Assembly (NCBI GenBank): GCA_937967805.1
Contig: CALBTC010000024.1
Span: forward strand, 1-14,745
From: an uncultured Anaerolineaceae bacterium
GTDB lineage: Bacteria > Chloroflexota > Anaerolineae > Promineifilales > Promineifilaceae
Direction of reading: 5' to 3'
DNA: 14,745 nt
The notes under the pieces are model-generated. The model was not told the origin of the DNA and did no database searches. It worked only from the letters and a program-made list of their open reading frames with translations. The position numbers and the translations under genes were made by a program. The stretch's first letter is position 1; each line of letters starts with the position of its first letter. Below are positions 7,723-14,168 of the stretch, piece by piece.

Positions 7723-7756
7723 CTCCCCAGATACCCAATGTGTCTGAGGAGTTTTT
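7723..7756 (+). terminator. Intrinsic terminator between the peptidase and CPBP genes
   Basis: CTCCCCAGA (7723-7731) pairs with TCTGAGGAG (7743-7751) with one mismatch, followed by TTTTT. The loop TACCCAATGTG differs by only two bases from that of 4502-4535. It most simply ends the peptidase transcript; the CPBP start codon comes 24 bp later. Confidence 0.8.
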
Positions 7757-7780
7757 CTTTTAAACTGCGCACAAGATCGG

Positions 7781-8404
7781 ATGTGGCTGTGGCGCGTCCG
7801 GTGGTGGTGGTACTTATTTAGCCTGGGTGGAACGGCCGTTTTTGTTCTGGCAGCCCTCGGACTGTACCGGTTGGGCGGCGGCAGAGCGGCACTGCAATTT
7901 AACGATCCAAACCAGTGGTACCTGGTCTTCCCAATCTTTTTCTACGTGCTGTTTTTCAGCGTATTGGGCGAGGAAATCGGCTGGCGCGGCTTCGCGCTGC
8001 AATCAAGTTACGGGCCGCTGCGCGCCAGCCTGATCATCGGGTTCTTTTGGGGGGCGTGGCATTTGCCCTTGTTTTGGTTGCCCGGAAATTTCCACCAGAG
8101 TATTCCGTTGGTGCTCTTCCTGCTGCAAAGCGTGGCATTGGCCATCATTTACACCTGGCTCTACAACCAGACAAAAGGCAGTCTTTTTATTGCCCACCTC
8201 TTTCACACCGCCAGCAACGTCACGCTGGGCCTCCTGCCCGTTTTGCCAACAGACACCGGTGGCGACATGACGCCCCTCTGGCTAACCGTTGGCTTATTGT
8301 GGGCTTTTACCCTGGTTATTGCGGCAACCATGAACCGAACTTTTTGGGGGTATATCACAACTGAGTTGCCGGCATTCCCGGTAAACAACCACCTGTCAGA
8401 GTAA
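7781..8404 (+). CDS. CPBP-family intramembrane metalloprotease, N-terminally short
   Basis: The CPBP (Abi/CAAX protease) motifs are all present: GEEIGWRG with E64, E65 and R69, then FFWGAWHLPLF with H94, then HLFHTASN with H142 and N146. These residues line the intramembrane active site in the family (Rce1-like prenyl protease fold). Members are glutamyl-type proteases or act in self-immunity and peptide maturation; the role here is unknown. Four or five hydrophobic helices are visible. The protein is 207 residues, whereas relatives commonly have a further 50-100 N-terminal residues with additional helices. The ATG has no Shine-Dalgarno site and the frame stays open back into the terminator at 7723-7756. 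I infer that the true 5' end was removed when that module was placed there, so activity is uncertain. Confidence 0.8.
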   Translation: MWLWRVRWWWYLFSLGGTAVFVLAALGLYRLGGGRAALQFNDPNQWYLVFPIFFYVLFFSVLGEEIGWRGFALQSSYGPLRASLIIGFFWGAWHLPLFWLPGNFHQSIPLVLFLLQSVALAIIYTWLYNQTKGSLFIAHLFHTASNVTLGLLPVLPTDTGGDMTPLWLTVGLLWAFTLVIAATMNRTFWGYITTELPAFPVNNHLSE

Positions 8405-8457
8405 GGCGAGGTGATACTCCACGCCATTTTAAGCAAAAACAAAAGCTTGAGGATTTA

Positions 8458-8724
8458 ATGACAACGAAAAATGCAAGCCTGAATGATCAAAACACCAGCA
8501 AGGTTCAGTGGCAAGCAGTTCCACAAAAACAGACGCTCATGACGGTGACGGCTCTTTTCATTCTCATGATGACTGGCGCAAACCTGATTTTTTGGCAGAG
8601 TGAGCTCGGCCATGCTATCTGGGTGCTGCTGCGCGTAATTTTTCGCCTGATTCCCCCAACTATAGGGGTTGGTGGAACAATCATTGCCCTGCTTTGGCTT
8701 TCCGTGATGCGGCGGGTGTGGTAA
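8458..8724 (+). CDS. Small two-helix membrane protein of unknown function
   Basis: An ATG at 8458 with GAGG a few bases upstream opens 88 codons. The first ~27 residues are polar, followed by two hydrophobic helices (about 28-47, TVTALFILMMTGANLIFW, and about 53-84, WVLLRVIFRLIPPTIGVGGTIIALLWL), ending in basic RR. I recognise no family. It lies 53 bp after the CPBP gene in the same direction, so it may share its transcript. Its last 44 bp overlap, tail to tail, the precorrin-2 dehydrogenase gene on the other strand. Reality rests on the ribosome site and coherent hydrophobic pattern. Confidence 0.5.
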   Translation: MTTKNASLNDQNTSKVQWQAVPQKQTLMTVTALFILMMTGANLIFWQSELGHAIWVLLRVIFRLIPPTIGVGGTIIALLWLSVMRRVW

Positions 8725-9361
8725 GCGGTTCAATCCCACTGATTTCGGTCAATCGCTGCCGGGCCAGGTCAAAACGGCCGTCTCGAATCAGCGCCAAGAT
8801 GTCCGAATCAACCAGCTCATACCAGCGCTCGCGACGCTCGCCAAAGGCGGGATATTGTTTACTCATCGGCGTGCGCAGCTGCTGCATCCATTCTAAAAAG
8901 GTGGCGTATTCCGGGCCAAACTCCCGCTCCATTTTTTGGCGCAAACGCACCGCAAGCGTCGGCGCCGCCCCGCTTGTGGAAATAGAAACGGTGAGATGCC
9001 CCTGCCGCACCACCGAGCCGGCCACAAAGTTGCAATGGGCCACGTCATCCATCACGTTCACCAGCGCGCCTTCGGCCTCCGCTTCCGCCCAGATGCGAGC
9101 GTTCGTGTCCGGGTCAGCTCGTTCAGCAATGATTAAAAACGCGCCGTGCAGATCGCCTGGCTGGTACGGCCGTTGCAGCCAGGTAAATCGCCCCTCATCA
9201 GCCCATGCCTCCAACTCTGGGGTCAACGACCGATGAATCACCGTCACCGTCGCGTTACAGTCCAGCAAGCCCCGGACTTTATTCTCCGCCTCGTGCCCCC
9301 CACCAATCACAATGCAATGTCTGTTTTCCAAACCAATCAAAAAAATAGGATAAGGTTTCAT
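8681..9361 (-). CDS. Precorrin-2 dehydrogenase / sirohydrochlorin ferrochelatase (CysG N-terminal type)
   Basis: I place the start at the ATG at 9361 (226 residues) with GGGTGGT just upstream; a GTG at 9373 is an alternative. The N-terminus is a Rossmann NAD-binding fold, VIGGGHEAENKVRGLL. The active-site segment VNVMDDVAHCNFVAGSVVRQ carries the conserved Asp pair, and ISTSGAAPTLAVRLRQK is the dimerisation/active-site motif of the CysG-A/Met8p/SirC family. These enzymes oxidise precorrin-2 to sirohydrochlorin, and many also insert Fe2+ to give siroheme. The C-terminal ~60 residues are the helical tail expected for this family. It is the last gene of the siroheme/sulfite operon, 37 bp after cysH, and its 3' end overlaps a small convergent gene. 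Whether it performs the iron-insertion step is not visible. Confidence 0.9.
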   Translation of the reverse strand: MKPYPIFLIGLENRHCIVIGGGHEAENKVRGLLDCNATVTVIHRSLTPELEAWADEGRFTWLQRPYQPGDLHGAFLIIAERADPDTNARIWAEAEAEGALVNVMDDVAHCNFVAGSVVRQGHLTVSISTSGAAPTLAVRLRQKMEREFGPEYATFLEWMQQLRTPMSKQYPAFGERRERWYELVDSDILALIRDGRFDLARQRLTEISGIEPLTTPAASRKAKAGQ

Positions 9362-9370
9362 ATTACCACC

Positions 9371-9410
9371 CACTGATCACCGATCACTGACTTACTGATT
9401 ACTGACTACC
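9371..9410. repeat. Short-unit ACTGAT/ACTGAC degenerate repeat
   Basis: The stretch is built from ACTGATCACC, GATCACTGAC, TTACTGATT and ACTGAC units. It spans the gap between cysH and the precorrin-2 dehydrogenase gene and contains the cysH stop codon (9399-9401). On the minus strand it lies just upstream of the dehydrogenase start. Confidence 0.6.
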
Positions 9411-10178
9411 ATTAACTGCCAACTGGCTCAGCCGCACAATCGTACCATCCGGCTGAATGTGGATGCCGCATTCCAGCTTTTCCCGCCCGGCCCAGCGGCC
9501 TGCCCGTTCAGCCTCACCTTTTGCCACGGGTCGGGTGCAGGGCATGCAGCCAATGCTGGGATAGCCTTCGTCGTGAAGAATGTTGGTGGGCAGATCGTGC
9601 TGCTCGATATATTGCCACACCTGATCTTTTGTCCAGCCAGCCAGGGGACACAGCTTCACCAGGTGGTTGGCGTTGTCCCAGGAGACAATTTGCGTCTGGC
9701 GGCGCGTGGGTGATTGATCGCGACGAATGCCGGTAATCCACGCCTTTTTGTCGGACAGGTAACGGCGCAGCGGCTCGACTTTGCGCAGCCGGCAGCACAA
9801 ATCGGGATTGCGCTGCCACAGCGCCGCACCAAACTGGTGCGCCTGCTCATTCAGTGAAAGGCCCGAATGAACCTCGGTAAATTGCAGCCCCAGCCGCTCG
9901 CCCAGTTCATCGCGTAAAGCCAACGTTTCGGGGAAGAAGAGATTGGTTTGCAGGTAAAAGACGGCCGTCTTCGGCCGAATTTGCGACACCATATGCATCA
10001 AAACAATGCCTGAAGGCCCAAAGCCGGTAGACAGTACAATGTCGTCGGCAAAGGTGGTTAAGCCCCAGCGCAGCACGTCGGCCGCAGGCAATTTTTCAAA
10101 GCGGCGATTCAGCGGGGCCAGATTGGCCGGAAACCAGCTGGGACGCGGCTTATTTTCAACTAAAGTCAAATGATTCAT
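9399..10178 (-). CDS. cysH: Adenylyl-sulfate / phosphoadenylyl-sulfate reductase with [4Fe-4S] cluster
   Basis: This 259-residue protein carries the P-loop-like STGFGPSGIVLMHM (PAPS/APS-binding) and ITGIRRDQSPTR motifs. C128-C129 (LCCRLRKVEPL) and C211/C214 (SIGCMPCTRP) form the CC...CxxC set that binds a 4Fe-4S cluster in APS-type (assimilatory) reductases. C237 in ECGIH is the catalytic cysteine that forms the S-sulfo intermediate. The product is sulfite, made from APS (or PAPS) with thioredoxin. The last five or six residues are encoded within the ACTGAT repeat and replace an ordinary C-terminus. It belongs to the minus-strand siroheme/sulfite group, behind a palindromic repeat that separates it from cobA. 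The cluster cysteines favour APS over PAPS, but this is an inference. Confidence 0.95.
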   Translation of the reverse strand: MNHLTLVENKPRPSWFPANLAPLNRRFEKLPAADVLRWGLTTFADDIVLSTGFGPSGIVLMHMVSQIRPKTAVFYLQTNLFFPETLALRDELGERLGLQFTEVHSGLSLNEQAHQFGAALWQRNPDLCCRLRKVEPLRRYLSDKKAWITGIRRDQSPTRRQTQIVSWDNANHLVKLCPLAGWTKDQVWQYIEQHDLPTNILHDEGYPSIGCMPCTRPVAKGEAERAGRWAGREKLECGIHIQPDGTIVRLSQLAVNGSQ

Positions 10179-10220
10179 TGCTCAAAATTCATCCTTAAAA
10201 ATTTGCGATTCTCTTTTTTC

Positions 10221-10280
10221 ACCGCGGAGGACGCAGAGAGCACAGAGAAAAAACGCTGCGTCCTCCGCGCTCTCCGCGGT
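10221..10280. repeat. ACCGCGGAG-ended palindromic repeat
   Basis: The element begins ACCGCGGAG and ends CTCCGCGGT (9-bp perfect inverted ends). Inside, CGGAGGACGCAG (10225-10236) pairs with CTGCGTCCTCCG (10256-10267). It starts 8 bp past the cobA stop and lies upstream of cysH. It looks like another small extragenic palindrome and could form a hairpin in the operon mRNA. Confidence 0.75.
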
Positions 10281-10287
10281 TAATTTT

Positions 10288-11073
10288 TCAGTAGAGCCGT
10301 TGGTAATTTGCAACCGCCTGATTGTGCCCTAAAAACCTTGCGCCGGCTGTTGCTAACTGTTCGTGTACGGCCACAACCTCGCCCACGATGGTGATGGCCG
10401 GCGGCGGCAAGTGCCTGGCCTTCTCGGCGATGTCGGCCAGCGTGCCGACCACAAATTCCTGCTCGGGAAGCGTGCCGGCGCGAATGGTGGCGGCGGGGGT
10501 TGTGGGGGAACGGCCGTCCTTCAGCAATCGCGCCACAATCTGCGGCAAATGCTTCACCCCCATCAAAATGACCAGCGTGCCGCTTCGGGGCAAGTCGTCC
10601 CAATTGGTGCCAAAGGGATCGTCGGCCGTGTGCCCGGTAACCACGGTAAAGGTTTGGGCCACCTGTCGATGCGTCACCGGAATGCCGACAACGGCGGGAA
10701 CGGCGATGGCGCTGCTGATGCCCGGCACCACTTCAAACGGCACGTTGGCCCGGGCCAGTGCCAGGCATTCTTCCCCACCGCGACCAAACACAAACGGATC
10801 GCCCCCTTTTAAGCGCACCACCGTTTTGCCTCTTTGCGCTTCGGTAATCAGCAGATTGTTAATTTCTTCCTGGTCCAGTCGGTGCCGCTGCGGCTCCTTG
10901 CCGGCGTAAATTGTCTCGGCCCACGGCTGCACCAGGTCCAGCAGAGCCGGGTTAGCCAGCCGGTCATAAATGACGACCTCGGCCATTTGCAAATATTTGG
11001 CTCCCTTTACGGTGATTAGATCGGGGTCGCCGGGACCGGCACCCACCAGGTATACAATACCCATCTCGGCCAT
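10288..11073 (-). CDS. cobA: Uroporphyrinogen-III C-methyltransferase (SUMT)
   Basis: This 261-residue protein shows the standard tetrapyrrole methylase signatures: VYLVGAGPGDPDLITVKG at the N-terminus, YDRL, VVRLKGGDPFVFGRGGEE, GIPVTHR and PPAITIVGEVV near the C-terminus. It adds methyl groups from SAM to C2 and C7 of uroporphyrinogen III to give precorrin-2, the branch point to siroheme and cobalamin. It is the stand-alone form, without a fused uroporphyrinogen synthase or CysG domain. A GGAGG site lies 8 bases before the ATG at 11073, and the start is 3 bp after the stop of the unknown 188-residue gene, so translation is likely coupled. The siroheme role follows from the operon: sulfite reductase upstream and the precorrin-2 dehydrogenase downstream. 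Confidence 0.96.
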   Translation of the reverse strand: MAEMGIVYLVGAGPGDPDLITVKGAKYLQMAEVVIYDRLANPALLDLVQPWAETIYAGKEPQRHRLDQEEINNLLITEAQRGKTVVRLKGGDPFVFGRGGEECLALARANVPFEVVPGISSAIAVPAVVGIPVTHRQVAQTFTVVTGHTADDPFGTNWDDLPRSGTLVILMGVKHLPQIVARLLKDGRSPTTPAATIRAGTLPEQEFVVGTLADIAEKARHLPPPAITIVGEVVAVHEQLATAGARFLGHNQAVANYQRLY

Positions 11074-11076
11074 AAG

Positions 11077-11643
11077 TTACGCCTCCACAAGCTGGTGAAT
11101 TGGTACCAGGCTAACGTTGAGGGTAAACGGCCGTCGCGCCTCGGTATGCACGTGGGTTAGCACAACGCCACTGTCTGGGTAATGGGTTTGCAGAACGGCC
11201 GTTAATTCTTCGCGCAGTTCAGCCAGCGTTTCCGGCGTATTGGGCACATTCAGCCGGTCTGGAAAAGCGATTTCCAATTCATCACTGTGAAAATTAACCC
11301 CTGGCAGTTCAGGCGCTTCCTGCAGAAGGGCAATCGCTTGATTGGCCCGGTCCAACGCATGGTTCAGGCGATCCTGGAATGAGTCGCCTGGCCATTCTCG
11401 TTTGTGCTTGTAGAGGAGGCCGGTGCGGTTGTAACGGCCGTCCCAGGCATAATCCGCCTCGTGCCCCATCAGCAGCACGCCCGGACCATCCGGTACATGT
11501 TTGTAGTCGGCCACGTCAATGGGCAGCCCCGGCAGACGCCGTTCCCGAATCCAGCGGTGAAACAACGGGATCAATGCTGCCGGCTCCGCCGCTTCTCCTT
11601 CATCAACAAAAAACTTCACGCTAATTCTTTCAGGTAACATCAT
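11077..11643 (-). CDS. Conserved-looking protein of unknown function in the sulfite/siroheme operon
   Basis: The gene opens with two consecutive ATG codons preceded by AGGAG (5 and 8 bases upstream), and encodes 188 residues. No transmembrane helix, signal or metal-binding cysteine pattern is seen. There is one invariant-looking block: FHRWIRE (28-34), DVADYKHVPDGPGVLL (43-58), GHEADYAWDGRY (60-71) and GLLYKHKR (75-82). Several Asp, His and Glu residues in it look functional. Residues 85-110 are helical, and the C-terminus is a mixed alpha/beta region with VLTHVHTEARRPF. I do not recognise the family. The position is telling: 106 bp after the sulfite reductase and 3 bp before cobA, in the same direction. 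A role in reductase maturation, siroheme delivery or regulation is an inference only. Confidence 0.85.
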   Translation of the reverse strand: MMLPERISVKFFVDEGEAAEPAALIPLFHRWIRERRLPGLPIDVADYKHVPDGPGVLLMGHEADYAWDGRYNRTGLLYKHKREWPGDSFQDRLNHALDRANQAIALLQEAPELPGVNFHSDELEIAFPDRLNVPNTPETLAELREELTAVLQTHYPDSGVVLTHVHTEARRPFTLNVSLVPIHQLVEA

Positions 11644-11659
11644 TATTTCTCCTGTTGGT

Positions 11660-11732
11660 TGTCATTCCGAGTGTAACGAGGAATCTTTCGCCGCTGCCAG
11701 TCGTAGGATTCCTCACTGCGTTCGGAATGACA
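11660..11732. repeat. TGTCATTCCGAG-ended palindromic repeat
   Basis: The left arm TGTCATTCCGAG (from 11660) and right arm TTCGGAATGACA (to 11732) are near-perfect inverses, and GAGGAATC...GATTCCTC continues the pairing inward. This is the widespread GTCATTCCGAG-type bacterial extragenic palindrome. It fills the gap between the sulfite reductase stop and the next gene, ending just ahead of that gene's ribosome site. Confidence 0.85.
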
Positions 11733-11748
11733 GTGAAGCTGTGCTTGC

Positions 11749-14016
11749 TTAAAGTGACACACCACCGGCCAAAGCCCCGGCCAGCCGCGCATCGCAGGCA
11801 TGGCACGCCTCAATGAACAAATTTGCCTCTTCCACCAACTGCCGCACCGAATCGATATCCAATCCTGGATTCGGGTTTTCATGGCGGGCAAATAGATAGC
11901 GGGCAAACTTTCCTTTGGCGTACCGATCGTAAAAAAGCTGCGTATCGTAAAATCGCCGGCGAAACTCATTAACAATGTCTTTCGGATCATCGCCCACGTC
12001 CAAAAACTGGTTGCGCACCAGCGCCCGTGCCGCCAAAATCATCGCCTGGTAGGCGCGTTCATCGGCCAGAGCGTAATCAGCGTCGTCCAGAGCCAGCAGC
12101 GCGTCAAACAGAACCCCCTCCGCTTTGGCAATCTCAAACGAGAACAGGGTGACCACCTCCCCGGCACATTCGCCCACACCCATATCGCCAATGCCAAATT
12201 CACGCGGATCGCCCCAATCGGAGTAAAAGGATTTGTCAGCCTCATACAGCGGAACCTCCGTGAAGGCGGCGAGCATGTTGCGCACTTCTTTTTTACCCAA
12301 ACGGCCGATCCACTCCTGGAACCTCTCATCCCGCTCCCGCTCGACGACGTAGCGGTTGGTGATGGCGTCCAGCACCTCCGGCACTTTTTTGGAGGGCACA
12401 GCACCGACTGCCAGACCATACGCCCCGCCGTTTTCCTGCCATTTTCCGCCCAGCACCACCTGGAAATGGGGCACGGTGCGGTTGTTGCGACGGCGGCTGT
12501 TGCCAAAAAAGCCAATGTCGGCCACGTGGTGCTGGCCGCATGAGTTAAAGCAGCCGCTAATTTTGATGCGCAAATCTTTCACGGCCTGGGGCAAGGTGGC
12601 GTTTTGGGCCGCCAGCCGGGTGCGCAGCTCGCCGGCCAGCCCGCGCGAGGAAGCAATGCCCAGCTTGCAGGTATCGGTGCCGGGGCAGCTGGTGATGTCG
12701 ATGATGGTGCCTGCGCCGGGAGCGGCCAGGTTTACGGCCGTTAATTCCTCAAACAGCGCGGGCAAATCAGCCTCCGCCACCCAGCGCAGCACGATGTTTT
12801 GCTCCACCGTCGTGCGCAGGTTGTCACCCACGTACTTTCGGGCAATATCGGCCAGTTGGTACGCCTGCTCGCTGGACAAATCCCCCAGAGGTAAATTCAC
12901 CGTCACCGTGGCATAGCCCGGCTGGCGCTGCCAGTACACGTTGGTCCGCTGCCAGTTTTTGTACTCCTCAGAAGCACTAAAATCTTCCAGGCGAATGGGC
13001 GGACGGGCCGGCGTCTCGCGGTAGTTGGGCAGATCATCCAGGTACGCCGTCCAGCGCGGATCGTTAGGCAGCGTTTCACGCTCCTCCGCCACCAGCCGCC
13101 GGAATTCTTCGATGCCCACCTGGCCCACCAAAAACTTCAGGCGCGCCCGGTTGCGATTGCGCTTTTCACCATGCCGGGCAAAAACACGGGCCACCGCCTG
13201 GGAAACGGGGAAGATTTCCTCTTCCGGCACAAATTCGGCCAGCAGCTTGGCCTGGTACGGCACGGTGCCCAGGCCGCCGCCAACGTACATGTCAAAGCCG
13301 CGCTTCAGGTCGCCATCCTGCTCTTTGACCCGCGCCAGAAAGCCAATGTCGTGCATTTTTACCAGGGCACACGCTTCATGTTCGCAGCCGGAAAAGGCAA
13401 TCTTCACCTTTCGGCCGAAATCCTGCACGTCATCGTGGCCCAGCAAGTAGTAGGCTAATGCTTTGGAATAAGGCGTGACATCAAACGTCTCGGTGTGGCA
13501 CACACCGGCCAGCGGACAGGCGGTGACGTTGCGCACGGAGTTGCCGCACGCCTCCAGCGTGGTGATGCCCACGGCCGCCAATCGACGCATCAAATCGGGC
13601 GTATCTTCAATGTGGACAAAGTGGAGCTGAATATCCTGGCGGGTGGTGACGTGCAGAATGTCATCGGCATATTCCTCGGCCAGTTGGGCCATCACGTCTA
13701 GCTGCTCGGTTGTTAGTCCGCCAAAAGGGATTTTGATGCGCATCATGCCGGGGGCGTCCCACAAGGTGTCTGGCCCTTTCACAATGTCGCTGGCCGGGTA
13801 AGCCAGGGTTTGCGTTTGCCGGCCATCGTGACGCTGGCCATTGTCGTAACGCTGGCCATAAACGCCGCGGCGCAGGCGGGTTTCGGCAAACACCTTCTCA
13901 TCCAGCTTGCCCTGCTTGCGCAGCGCCATCTGGCCCTCAAAGATGTCGATCTCATGCGCCAAATCATGCGCCATTTGTTCTTGCAAACGATCCTTCCAGG
14001 TTGCAGTTTGTGACAT
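11749..14016 (-). CDS. Nitrite/sulfite reductase, siroheme-[4Fe-4S] type, with C-terminal extension
   Basis: The 755-residue protein is longer than ordinary assimilatory sulfite or nitrite reductases (about 550-600). It has the twofold repeat of the family: a ferredoxin-like plus siroheme-binding half at about 85-330 and a second half at about 360-590. The canonical siroheme/cluster cysteines are in the second half: C444-x5-C450 (SCPGTDTC) and C489-x3-C493 (SGCFNSC). Unusually, the first half also has C167-x5-C173 (ACPLAGVC) and C211-x4-C216 (GCEHEAC). Residues ~600-755 form a helical extension with CHAC at 738-741. A strong AAGGAG site precedes the ATG at 14016. It reduces sulfite to sulfide or nitrite to ammonia by six electrons; the cysH partner suggests sulfite. 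It heads the operon, after a structured leader. Confidence 0.9.
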   Translation of the reverse strand: MSQTATWKDRLQEQMAHDLAHEIDIFEGQMALRKQGKLDEKVFAETRLRRGVYGQRYDNGQRHDGRQTQTLAYPASDIVKGPDTLWDAPGMMRIKIPFGGLTTEQLDVMAQLAEEYADDILHVTTRQDIQLHFVHIEDTPDLMRRLAAVGITTLEACGNSVRNVTACPLAGVCHTETFDVTPYSKALAYYLLGHDDVQDFGRKVKIAFSGCEHEACALVKMHDIGFLARVKEQDGDLKRGFDMYVGGGLGTVPYQAKLLAEFVPEEEIFPVSQAVARVFARHGEKRNRNRARLKFLVGQVGIEEFRRLVAEERETLPNDPRWTAYLDDLPNYRETPARPPIRLEDFSASEEYKNWQRTNVYWQRQPGYATVTVNLPLGDLSSEQAYQLADIARKYVGDNLRTTVEQNIVLRWVAEADLPALFEELTAVNLAAPGAGTIIDITSCPGTDTCKLGIASSRGLAGELRTRLAAQNATLPQAVKDLRIKISGCFNSCGQHHVADIGFFGNSRRRNNRTVPHFQVVLGGKWQENGGAYGLAVGAVPSKKVPEVLDAITNRYVVERERDERFQEWIGRLGKKEVRNMLAAFTEVPLYEADKSFYSDWGDPREFGIGDMGVGECAGEVVTLFSFEIAKAEGVLFDALLALDDADYALADERAYQAMILAARALVRNQFLDVGDDPKDIVNEFRRRFYDTQLFYDRYAKGKFARYLFARHENPNPGLDIDSVRQLVEEANLFIEACHACDARLAGALAGGVSL

Positions 14017-14053
14017 AGTTTCTCCTTTCGTCTCTAAGTTTTCCCGGAAACTC

Positions 14054-14131
14054 CTAAACAGTCCGAGAGCCTAAGGGTTTGCCCTTTCGACGGCAAATTA
14101 GTCAAGGTTAAAACCCTTAGGGTCTGTTTAG
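14054..14131. repeat. Nested inverted repeat in the sulfite reductase leader
   Basis: CTAAACAG (14054-14061) pairs with CTGTTTAG (14124-14131), and CCTAAGGGTTT (14070-14080) pairs with AAACCCTTAGG (14111-14121), all perfectly, with an 8/2-base asymmetric internal loop. A further TTTGCC (14078-14083) and GGCAAA (14092-14097) stem nests inside as an alternative. It ends 37 bp before the sulfite reductase ATG on the minus strand. It may be a palindromic repeat or a regulatory mRNA structure. Confidence 0.7.
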
Positions 14132-14137
14132 TGACAA

Positions 14138-14168
14138 CAAAAAAAGCCCAGGAGCAGTGTCCTGAGCT
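14138..14168 (-). terminator. Terminator-like hairpin upstream of the sulfite reductase operon
   Basis: Read on the minus strand, AGCTCAGGA (14168-14160) pairs with TCCTGGGCT (14153-14145) with one G-U pair, followed directly by a run of seven T. It would end the transcript of the transporter gene on the right, or attenuate a long leader of the operon. Confidence 0.7.

Noticed and set aside
4214..8724. Integron-like cassette array (several small genes separated by palindromes)
   Set aside because: The palindromes lack the GTTRRRY/RYYYAAC core pair of attC sites, no integrase is present, and the spacing is irregular.
10322..10909. 195-codon plus-strand frame opposite cobA
   Set aside because: Mirror of a clear SUMT gene; Ser/Thr/Pro-rich shadow composition and no ribosome site.
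11643..11990. 115-codon minus-strand frame ending in CHSERSEESYD
   Set aside because: The tail is the translated GTCATTCCGAG repeat and the start lies out of frame inside the sulfite reductase.
12356..12916. Plus-strand frame of 186 codons inside the sulfite reductase
   Set aside because: Lies opposite the conserved siroheme-cluster motifs, which must be the real coding strand.
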